DNA of 64,000 nt. Source: Astropecten irregularis. Lineage: Eukaryota > Echinodermata > Asteroidea > Paxillosida > Astropectinidae. Below the pieces are notes generated by a model. The model saw only the letters and a program-made list of their open reading frames with translations. It made no database searches and had not been told where the DNA came from. Made by a program: the position numbers and the translations under genes. The DNA lies in assembly GCA_963971285.1 (NCBI GenBank), contig OZ020263.1, positions 2,418,001-2,482,000 of the forward strand. The letters run 5' to 3'. The number at the start of each line of letters is the position of its first letter. Position 1 is the stretch's first letter. Below, one piece after another: positions 11,801 through 23,800 of the stretch.

Positions 11801-14800
11801 TCAGCACGTAATAACTGAAAAAATCCATTATTATTCAGGATTTTATTTTTTTTTCAGTTGCATTTTTGTTGGGGTGCTAGACACAATTTGGGGGGCTGAA
11901 GCCTCCCCCAGCACCCCCCCCCCCCACCCGTAGAACCGCCACTGCTTGTGCGGCTTTTTGCTTGTGCCAAACGCTTGGGCTGCGTTCGAGCGGTTACTCC
12001 CGGTAACACGAGTGTGATGCGCGCGCAATACTCTCCGGTGCAGGAGTATACTCCCCAACGCTGGAGAGTATACTCTCGCTGACCCGAGTGTCGTACTCCG
12101 GCCGTTCGAGCGCTCAGGAGTATACTCGTGTTAACACGAGTAGCTCGCTCGAACGCAGCCTTGAAGTGTCATTCCTGTTCTGAAGCCAAAGTCGCTGTTC
12201 TAGGATTATTCAGATGTATTCTGATAATAAAAACTGCAGCTTGAAATCGAAGAAATTATTTATTTCATTTATCATTGGAATCTGAATAATTTACAATATT
12301 TGCTTAATAAACAAATAAGGCAATGACTATACCCTTTGTAATATTTTAATCAGTATTTTTGCTTGTACATGTATGACACGTTACATGAGTGGCAGAACAG
12401 CACAGCATGGAGTTGTTGTAAAGATTTGAATAAACTACCTGTCTTATTACTCATGGCCCTCTTTCCATCTCGTTCCATCATTTTTTGTTTGACCTCCTTC
12501 CAGCACTCCACTAATTTCTAAAATTGGAAGCGTTGATGGCCACTTGAGTACCCAGATCTCAGACGAATGCGCCTTAAATGTATGCGCAGCAAATTTGTGC
12601 ACGTTTGCCCGATACTGTCCCTCTGAATTTGGATTCAAAAACGACGTTATTAGTGGGGAGTGCTCTCGCACGTTCTCGCTTGCCTTGTCTTTGATGTCTC
12701 CGGTATCCATGTCCTTTTGTCCCCCTGTTTCTTTGATCTTGCCCCCTGCTCGCTTCCTCGTGTCGTCTTTCGTCTTTGTCATTTTGCCTGTTCAGCCCTT
12801 TCTGTTTGTGGTTCGTGTGTCGTGTGTTTCCGTTCCCCCTCACCATTCAGCTAGCTATTGAAGAAAGGCTCACTTTTGATCAAGAAGTCCGGATCACATA
12901 ACTTAATACATGTTGGATCTCTTGTCACTACCACAACAAATTACATGTAAAGGTAGTTTAATACTTTGGTTTTTGCCAAAGAAATGAAGATTCACAGGCA
13001 AAAATATCAAGACAGATATACATGTAGTAACAGTCATCTGTGAAATTTCCAGTCCCATACGGTGCCCACTTTTTGAGAAAGCAGTGAAAAATGCCCACAG
13101 TATTTTAAAATCTTTTCACTGTTATTTTGGATCTTCTGAAGATCAAAAGTGTTTTTGTTCAATTGCTTTTACTCTTTTTCTGGATAAATACAGCATTTCA
13201 GGTAGAAAATTGTAACGGTAATGTTTATAAATACCCTATAAGTAAAGGTAAATCTGTGGAGATTTCTATTTCGGTATGCTACAAAATGATGATAATACAT
13301 TACCTTTAAAACGTAGAGAAATATTAACATATGTACACTGCATTTGCTTCAGATGAATTTCGGTAGGACAGTTTGGATTTTTGTGAAAATCAAAAGCAAT
13401 ATTTCCCACATGAACGACGAGGCAATATCGCAGATATCTTGTGCCGCAATTTTTAAGACGCTTGCACCCCCCCCTCCACCCCACCCTCTGCAGACATCAA
13501 TAATATATATGCTCTCAAGTGGAATGGAAGTATTTGCTTGCAAACTTAATCATTTTCCGCGTTGAAATTGTCTCGCGGGTGAGTGGACTTGTCGGTTGTG
13601 TGTCCCGGGCGTGAAACGTGAATATGAACATGTTGACGGTATAGCATTCGTCGCCGCCGTGGTTTGTTAAGACGCGTTGCAAGCAAAATGTGTGATTAAT
13701 TTGACTTTTGCCCGGCAGTGTCAGACGTGTTGCCGTGTAGGCTTCGAGGTTTATTCAAAACACGAATCGGTTGTGGTCAATTCTTCCTCTCCCCCTTAAA
13801 AGCTAAACCCCACCCCCTAAAAAAGGGATGCAGCTTGCTTATAAATACAAATCTAGTGTGTTGTGCATTGCAAGATTTGTAAAAACATGAAAATTAATAA
13901 ACAAATTGATGGATTTCCTATTGTCAATTTTATTTGATTCGTAATTTTAGATCGTAATTGCAAAATTGTAATTTAATACACTTGTAGTTTTAAAGGTATA
14001 ACATGATTGGTGAAGGTCAGAGAACAGCACTCACACTTTATGTGATCCAGCATGTACATGAAATAATAAACCTGTGAACATTTCAGCTCAATTGGACATC
14101 CGAGTCAAGAGAAAATAGCGAAAACCCTACTTTATAAAACATAAAGAATGGTTTTGATCTTACCCCGAGATCAAAACTGTTTTCGATCTTCGACTAATTT
14201 CTGGATAAATACACCATTTCAGGCGGAAATATTTTAATTGTATGTTTCTACCAGCACAATCTTCATACCCTGAAAGTTATAAATAAATCTGTGATCATTT
14301 CTGTTTGGGTATGTTACCAATCTTGTACGTACTGTACCTTTAATGATTTTGCTTTTACATGTATTTGGCAGGTTTGGGAAGGATTGAGATTATGTTTTAC
14401 TCATATGCAATTGGAAGAGAAATTTGTACAGTACAGCGTGCATTTTCTCGTTGCAAGTCGTTCATTTTGATTTCTGTTTGCACAGCGTGTTTTCAAGTAA
14501 ACGCCGAGTGGACACGGGAGCGCGGTACTGACTAATAATCCCCCCTTGTCGCGCTCCAAGGCTGACAAAATTACGTCCCGCCCATAAATTGCTTTTTAAT
14601 GTTTTTATTGAAACGCATGACTTGAACGAGAATGCATTGGTGTGCGTGAGAAAAAAAAATATCCAATCCACTTTATAATCGTACGCTTCTAATCTACTAT
14701 TAATGGCCAGTTAGAAATGAGCAGTAAATAAGATTTTGTTTTATGTAAAAAATGTATTTTACACATGATGTTCGATATAGCCAAATGTTCGGTATAGCAG

Positions 14801-17800
14801 TGTTCGTCATAGCAGTGTTCGTCATGGCGTTCTACTGTATGTACGTACATTTAATAACATTATTAATATTTGAGTGGTTGAAGAGGCAAGGGAGAATCAA
14901 TATAATGTGGAATCCTTGTGGTATTGGGTTTATTATTATATCATCTTATTCAAGACGGCACTTGACGATTGTAAGACACTGTCCTTGGCCCTTAGGCATC
15001 TCGTTCTCTTTCCCTTCATAAACATACAGGGAGGATATGCAGTCTCAGAGCGTGTCGACGGACCTGCAAGTGAACGTCAGTCTCTCTCTCATCCTATCGA
15101 GCTCTCAGACAGTGCCGTCATTTTCGAGATGATTGATCGCAGTGTCGTGGATTGATCATGTGACCTGATCACATGATCGACCATGTACATGTGTGATCAG
15201 TTTGACGGATGAATGTGATTTTGTGAATGTTTTCATCGGAATTCTCAGCCGGTGATAATTTTGTTCTGTTTTTATGACCAACCACGTGATTGACCACATG
15301 ATTGATCACATGATCGATCACATGATCGATCACATGATTGACTGTATACAATCATGTGATTATGTGATTAATGCAATTAACTTTGCACAATGCAATACAT
15401 TAAATATTTGGTAACTCTTAAATTGAAATTTGAAGTGCAAGCTCAAAGATTTCCTTGTTTCTTTTTCCGTTTCTGTGCAGGTTCGTCGCAGTCCACTGTG
15501 TCTTCATACACATCTGAGTCGGACGTCGAAGATCCAAGAAGTAAGTTGTTTCGCTCAATTAATGTCAGTTTGTCTTTGTTGAGAAATCAATCTTTGTTTC
15601 CATTCTCACATCTTGTTTCTCTCAAAGTTGTCTCCATAATTTCCTTCTAATAATGTTTGGTTTAAAAGTAAAGGCCTACTACTATTTCATGACTTTTTTT
15701 TAAGCCAAGGTATCAAATTGAATTTTTTCACTTTTTGGGGCTCTCACAAAAGAAGCAATTTGAAAATTATATTCTTCGTTATCAAATCAAGTCACGTTCC
15801 AAAATTGGGCAAAACATTTAATTTTGATTTCAATGTTGGAGAATCACAACGGCTGTTTGGGATCATTTTATGCAAATTCAATTGCCAAAGTGATTATTAG
15901 GACTAGACGTCAAGGCCACCGATAATGTTCCATTTTGTTAATTGTCTGCCATCTGGCAAGCCTCTTTCCCCCCTCGACCGCAAATACTTAAACTCTATAT
16001 AGATTTTCCAGAATGTTTTTGTTTGTTGTTTTTCTTGTACTAATGGCTTGCACTTTAATGTTTGTTCGTCCTGAGTCGACGCAGCTGTTGTGTCTGAGCT
16101 CGAATGCTCATTTTTGTAGAATTTTGTCGTCGTCGTTAATTTTTCCAAGAGCTATAATCTATCGCTCCCGATAATGTTCTTACCGCTATATTGATGTGAC
16201 TGGCTTCAAACGAGGGCGACATATTGAGTTTAATCTGCATGATGAGTAAGAGTGGGGCTTGAATGTGATTTACATACGTGTATGTGAGGTCTGTAGCTTG
16301 CAGCATTGTTCAGCGTTGTCCTTTGTCCGTAACTCATAAAAGGGACGCATCCCACTCATATTCACAGACTGGATCACTAATTTTCCAAAGGATGTTAAAT
16401 ATTCATGTTACATACATCTCCATTTTATAGTCTATTGTCATGACGTCCATCTGCTACATCAAATAATTGTTCTCGTGTCTGTAAATGTATTAATTTATTA
16501 AAGTCCCTTTCATTCAGGAACAAATTTAGTTTCCTGAGTACCTCAATTTTGTTTAATATTCAAAAGTGTAAAACGGTCCTAATTTTATGTCTGTCTCATT
16601 TGTGTATTTGGTTGTGCAAAATGGCTGTTATTTTCGCAATAGATTTTGTGCGTGCATCTTGAAAATGTGATAATAGACCATATTCACGGTGCATCCACCC
16701 TTCATTTGAAGCAATCAAACCGAGGCTTGAATTCAAAATAGCCTGGTATCCGTTTTGTTTTTAGACTCTGCGTCTTTTTTTTTCAGAGGGGTATAGAAGG
16801 AATGTATTCCTTTTGATGCTTTCTCAAGCTCTTCTATATTAAAAGGTCGTTTATACTTTGTGTATCAATAGTCCAATTCCGTTGCAAAGGGGTTTTATGT
16901 AGTGAATACAACAATATCAAGTGCATTGGGTATAATCTTCTCGGGATTGAGAGCGATTCTTTGGCGTCTTGGTTTGTTTGACTTAGAGATAATACAAAGT
17001 ACACTCCAATGTCTCCTGACCTTTTGAATGGCAGATGGACCGGGAGAAGATACCTGATAGGGGAATGATGGAGTTACACGTAGCTCCGTCTTGTACATCT
17101 GGTATAGTGCAGTGTATCTTTAGGAGTCAAGGCCGGGGATTATTAAGTCAATCGGATGGCCACTTCTAAGCCGCGTCTGGAGTCTGACTTATTTTGGGAG
17201 GAGGTTTTTATACCGAGGCAATGGCAAGATGAAGAAAGCGGTCGAAGTTTATCGCCGTCTTCCTTGTGGACTTTTGTCTTTGGAAAGTTATGCCGTGATG
17301 GTGAAAATGGCCGAACTGTGGTCAATTTCACCAAACTCATCGTACCTTTAATACTATCAATCGTAGGACTTACATGTATGATGCATTGGTTATCCTTCGT
17401 AACTTGAGTTGCGATAGATCGTAGGGCTTCGTGAAATCGACCCCTGGAATCTAGGCTAGTTTATAGTGAAGCAACGCAGAGTGTATGGGTTAAGCCTTAG
17501 TGTAGTATCATCATATAATGTAATATTCCTGACCACTCTTATTGCTTGGTACATTAAATGTATCACTTGCTGTGATACCCATTCCATTGGTACACTTTGT
17601 GGACACAAGGTACTAGACCCTGTAAAGCCTGATTCTGCATGGGTGATCAGTAGACTGGTTCAAGAGAATAAATACAATCATATAGGTTATCTACACACTC
17701 ATACATACGAATGTATGCATAGTTTCCCTCCAATGCGTCCAGTAATGGCTAGCTTGAATAATCTCCTCCAAACTTAAAATCTCATTTAGGTTAAGTTAGC

Positions 17801-20800
17801 TTTCTCCTGAAGAAGGCCAGAGCATACTGGCTGGAACGTCAAGTAAACTGGCTCTTTTCAGAGCCACCCAAACTCATAATAGAGTATTTGTCTCATGGTG
17901 TTAACTGCAAAATCAATGGGAGACTTTGGAGAACCGGTCTTCAAGTCAACAGCGCACACGCACACACGCATATATATGCTTGCGCAAAACAACGCGCGTA
18001 TGCTCACAATTGCGTGCGTGTGCACTGTTGACTTGAAGACCAGTTCTCCAAAGTCTCCCATTACACGAACCTCATTTTAATAGGTTAAATCATTTCTTGT
18101 CTTTCTGAGTTCTGACTGAGGTTCGTTTTCAAACACATTGTGTGTCAAGCTTGTACACTGTATACATGCACATGTAAACTACACAACTGACATGTTGTAT
18201 CTATGGGCTGTGCTTTTCCAAGTTTTGGAGGTGAAGCACCAGTTGCCATGGCAACTTTCATGTGCACACAGTCAGACAGCAGCTCACCAGTCAACAATTG
18301 TATTGTAATCCCAGACTGTTTCTCACCTCACAGTAGGGTGAGAGCTGAGAGGTGAGCCGTTAGCCTTTTTTAAAAATTCACCGTAGGGTATAGGCTGTAA
18401 CCTGAGTCTATTCCCCGTGTGATTTTGTTTTTTCCCCTGTCTCTCTCTTTTCTGAGAACTCGTACTGGTTGGTGTCATGTTGTAATAGCTTTGTTGTGAT
18501 TTCAAAGTGGCAAAGGACCAAAGCAACATTTCACCTGTGAACTGTAAACCACAAAGCTTTATCTTTCAAGGAAGTACATACATCTCTGAGGACACCTTGG
18601 CAAAGACAAAAGAAACAGACATTGTTTTTTATAAATTCATACTGATTTTTGTTCTACATGTACATGTATTTCAACTCTTTTGAGAGAACATGGTTAGGAG
18701 CCAATTTCATAGAGCTGCTTAGCACAAAAATTCACTTAGCATGACATTTCTGCCTTAATAGTAAAAACAGGATTAACAACCAAATTTCCGTGTGTTGTGT
18801 ATCTCTTTAGTGATTATTCTTTGGACGTTGTTCGCTGACTATGAATATCAAATGGAATTTTCAATGGTGGTTTGTTTTATTGGGCAAACTATGTTTGTGC
18901 TAAGCAATTTATTGTGCTAAGCAGCTCTATGAAATTGGCCCCAGGTAGATTTCTTTGACCAGAATGACCACTTTTCACCTGTTTTAATATTAGAGTTTGT
19001 CTGGAGAAAAAAAGCAAACGCTGTATTCGGACAAACCCTTTCATGCTTTTCGTGGAAATGCCTGACCTTGGAGTCGGAGTCCATGATAAGGGAGCAAGCT
19101 CTCTCTGGTTCCCAGGCTTTTTTTTTGTAAGTGGAAGAAATTATATTCATAGACCAGTGTGTTGTTGATATTCACACTCGTAGAGGTGCAATTCTGGTGG
19201 TAGTGCTCGGTCGGTATCTTTTGTACGGGTCTGGGTTGTGTACACGTTGCATCATGCATGTTTTTTCCCCCGATGCAAGTCGCTGCAGGGTGCTTTTTTG
19301 CTCTCGTTTGATAGTAATTTTTTTTATGATTCAATATTTGGCATTGAGCTGGATCGGACCCAGCTGGAATCAATTATTCACGTTGCAAGGCCATTTATAA
19401 TGGGACTGGGGGGGGGGACGGTCTCGGCCTCCAAAAAACAATCAGCTATCCCTAGATTGGCGAACCGTGGTTTGATAACATCAGGCTTGGCACGGGATGG
19501 GTCACTTATTACAAAATCGCCATTTTTTGTTGGGTGGGGGAGGGTTCTTCTTCGTCTTGAAAACAGAATTATCACAGATTGGGTGGAAGGTTTACCACTA
19601 AGCTCCTAAACATGAAGAATTTTTAGTTTCTGTGAAGTGGGTGGAAGATGTAAGAAGGTTTTTTCTTTGGAGCTGTTTGGAATTGGAATTGTCTTCTTGT
19701 GGTGCTGAAATCTGTGACACTTTGAGGAGGAGGGAGGGGGGTTAATGGCATTCGAGGCTCGGAGTCAACCTGAGTGTGGCATTAGAAGCAGCTGGATGGT
19801 CTATTCGCACCTGGTGACTGGTCACTCATTAATTATCATCTCAATGGACATCTGTCTCAGCATCAAAAAGCAGTTTCCTCCGAGTATTTTTTCCCCCCAG
19901 TACCTGGCAAACTTTGGTCATGACCCCTCCTTTTTTCATGCAGGCCTCCATGATGTTTCTTCAACTGGGACGTAATCGAAAAGGAAGTTACAGCATCTAT
20001 CCATTGTCCTTCTTTCACACTATGATCTTATCAAGACTAACAATATCAACTCCTGTTTGCAGAGGGCTTATTACCTCAGCGTAACTTCCTTGGTCTCATG
20101 TTTGACTCGGCAGAGGTCTGGCTCATTTGTGCGACTTGATTTCACATCCTTGTTTGTGTGGGTTGTAAAATGGGTGTTGGAATTGAAATGCACCATTGGC
20201 TTTGTGGATGGTTTTAAATCAGCGAAGGTTTGCTGTGAACACTGCGTTCAACCCGTACTTTCAAGGAAAAAAAGTCTAGGGGTTTAGGAACAATTGTTAG
20301 GCCTATTATTGGAAGCAGCCCAATGTTGAAAACGCAGTATGAAAAGTCATTGTTAGACAACGACTATTTTGACTTTTTGGGAGGTCAAAGTCCTTAGTGT
20401 GTGTGTGTAAATAACCTGTGTGTGTGTTTAGCTGTCTGGAATATTATTGGCTTCTGTCCAACAATTGAGCAGATGTTGTCTGTAGATTTTGTTTTGTTCA
20501 CCTTTCTTTTTTATATATCCCTTTTATAATCCAACAATTTTTCTGATTCCCAAAATATCATAGGCAGGTGTCGTTGAGGTTTGGGTTGCCATGTCGTACC
20601 GTTGTTCTTTTTCCCCGTCCTTCGAGTTGTGTTTCCGATGAAATACATGTACTATCAAAAGTACATGTGTGTATATTTTTGTCAACTCGTAAAAATTAAT
20701 GGGGCGGGGGTTCGTAGATAATATTGGATTAATTAGGACGTTTTTTGAATGATTAGAGCTGATTTTCACAAGGTTCAGTTTTGTATTTTACGTTGTTTTT

Positions 20801-23800
20801 TTTAGTGCAGATGACACACCTGGTTGCAATAAATCAAATTTTAACTGATTTCCACTCATATAGCACATACATGTGTTATACAAGCACGCTTCAAATGTGA
20901 TAGCAAGTTTGCAATTTTCTGCTTAAAAATATGGATCTGTAGAATTCTCTGAAGAAAAAAATACATGTGCCTACCAGAAATCTTTTATTTCTCACTCTCA
21001 ATACTTTATAAAAAATAACTAAAACACAGTGAATTTGTTTGTCAACTTTCCATGGGTTCGTGAAAAACACAAATTGGACTATCAAGCTTGTGTTCTGTTT
21101 CATGTATGCTTTGAGTTAGGAGAGCCTGACATTTCGATCCTAACAGGATCTTTAGGCCTATCGAAGGCTAAGCTTATTACTTTCACTGTCTTTCTTTTAT
21201 CATGTTTACGGTAGAATATAATTATGCACAGAGGTTCCAAATAAAAAACCTTTCTAATTTACTGATTGTCCACTTTTGTTTGTGATCGACAGAGTTCTCT
21301 AAAAATACACATCTCCTCCCTTTGGATCTGTAGGCCTATATGGCATGCTATGAGTGTGTATATTTATATATTTTATATATATGGCATCTCCTGCAACAAG
21401 TTTAATATGGCATGATTGATTTTTTCCCATACAGTGTTGATATTACCCAGGACCATATATGGTTATATATCCTTGGAGACTGTTGTTTGTTTTAGGTCAA
21501 GGATAGCGCCCTCGTGTGGTCTTGTGACTGTCTTTTTATTGTATTATGAAAATCCAGTCATGCTCTTATTTTGTTGTTTTATAGTTTTTGGTTCATCATA
21601 GATCATATTGATGGGAATATTGGCATGGGTGTATACTCTGGCACTAACGTGCACATGGGAGGTCCCCCGGCAGATTTTATTGTTTTGATTTTTGCTGTTT
21701 TTCATCTTTTCAAGGTTTGTTTTTAGGTTTTGCTTGGTAACCATTGAGTTTAGTGTGTGAAGGCATATCTGGTGCACAATCACAAGTGATAGGCCCTACA
21801 TGGAAATTTGGTTGTTATTCCTGTAGAAATTTCATGGCTAGCAAATTGTTGCATGCTAAGCAGTGCCATGAAATTGGCCTCAGAAAGGCCAGGGGCCAAT
21901 TTCATAGAGCTGCTTAGCACAAAATATCGCTAAGCATGACATTTCTGCCTCAAGTGATAAAAACAGGATTAACAACCAAATTCCCGTGTGTTGTGTATCA
22001 CTTGCAATTGTTCTTTGGCTGTTGTTCGCTGACCATGAATTTCAAATCAAATTTTCAATGGTGGTTTATTTTATTGGGCAAGCCATTTTTGTGCTAAGCA
22101 ATTTGTTTGTGCTAAGCATCTCTATGAAATTGGCCCCAGGGCACATTTAAGGCAATTAACACAATTTCTCTGACAGAGTGAAACATAACATTTGAAATCA
22201 CCACTTCAATTAACGTTGCTGAAAGTACTGTTTTTAATTTATTCAAATTAATATCCATGAAAATTACTTGTCTTTTTCTCTATCTATATATTTGTTGTTT
22301 TTAATTCTAAAACAGCAATGTTATTTGCAAGTCATGAATGGCCATGAACAAGAGAGGGCGGCAGATAAGCTGTGTCTAAATTTCCAACGTAGCAGTTGTG
22401 ATCTTCTTCGTCAACAGAGGGGGCTATACCATAGCACTGCCCGTACCGTCCCCGCACACAGTGAATACATTATATTTGTATGGTCTGTGAAGTCTGTATG
22501 AGCAGTGTACTCATAACTCATACTGTTATGTATGACTCATGGTTCGTGTCAACTGGCATTGTGTGTACACAGTTTTAATACACGTACATGTCAAGTGCTG
22601 AAATTGGTTTTAGCCTACGTAGAATTCTATTTAGTGACTGTACATGTATACCGTAATTATACCCAATGCCTACCATAGCTTTAAAGGCATAATACACAGG
22701 CATGACATTTCTCAGATTTTTATCCGATTTCAGATTTTTTTTTTTGGATTTCAGATTTTACTTCCTCACAGGCTGCGTACAAAAGTATAGAAGATTATTA
22801 GAGTTCAGATTTTTGTATGCCCCCTGTCAGTTGTTTTCAGATATTTTTTTATCATTGGTCAATCTCATCCCTGAAAACAGGATTGGTAAGAACAGCTGCA
22901 GATTGTTCATAGTTTGATTTGTCATGGAATAAAAACAAACCTGTGAAATTTTCAGCTCATATCATCATCGGAAACTGTAGAAAACAGTGAAAAACACTCA
23001 CATAATTTTCAGATATATTCACAGGAGTTTTTATCTCACCCCAAGATCAAAACTGTTTCCGGTCATTGTTTTACTAATTTCTGGATAAATACATCATTTC
23101 AGCTGGAAATATTTTTAATTTTTGTTTCTACCAGTACCATCTTCATATCCTGAAAGTTATATGTAAATTTGTGAATATTTCTGTCTGGGTATGTTACGAA
23201 TCCTGTACTGTACCTTTAACAGTGGTCTGTATGATTTAGGTCATGTTGTCTATGGCTAGATTTCTCTTTATTTGCGGTTATAATGATGAAACCACCATCT
23301 TCACCTGCTTCATGTCTCCTACTCATCAACCAATATCAGTTGACCTCGCTGGGGAATTACCGGTAGTCGTGTTTCTATCGCACCGGGCAACATTGATTTT
23401 TTTCCCCTTTCTCTCGCTCTCTTTTTAATTTTGTCTGTTAATTTAATTAACAGGCTTGATTGCCATTTCATTGTTACCAGAGTTTGGTCTGTTATTAATT
23501 TTAAATCACTTTATGGACCAATTAGAAGTCGTATCATGATTTAGGATTGTAATCCATGTGTGCGCGATAGTCTGGTTTGGTATTCGTTGCGTTTGAGATT
23601 AAAAGTTGCTTTCGTAAAACCAAATTGAATTTTGGTATTGAGTCAGACTTTTGGCAAGTCGGGAACACTGTCGGGAATTTGTTTTATTTACATGTAGAAA
23701 AGTCTTTAAATGCATCAGTGATGAAAGTGGAAGACAATATTTTTCACAGAATTACTCAAAACGTATGGTCTTAAAATGATGATACTAACCTCATATTGAA

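Larger units (their letters stand above)
8855..15480 (+). other. DLG5 intron 1 (6.6 kb), with repeats
   Basis: No coding signal is visible. The intron is AT-rich, with runs of TTTTTATTTATTTT near 9.2-9.35 kb. It holds the elements listed separately at 9910, 11067, 11641, 11978, 12948, 13989, 14765 and 15147. The segment 12,440-12,850 is unusually T/C-rich and open on both strands, but it has no splice sites in a useful phase and no recognisable protein. Confidence 0.7.

Noticed and set aside
12447-12861. Overlapping ORFs of about 110 codons on both strands
   Set aside because: T/C-rich, low-complexity composition; no family resemblance and no phase-compatible splice sites.
17858-18080. Overlapping ORFs on both strands with near-identical peptides
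   Set aside because: They arise because the MITE here is a palindrome.
20062-20112. Possible small exon after TCCTGTTTGCAG
   Set aside because: The acceptor is reasonable and the frame open, but no donor better than GTCTGG follows.
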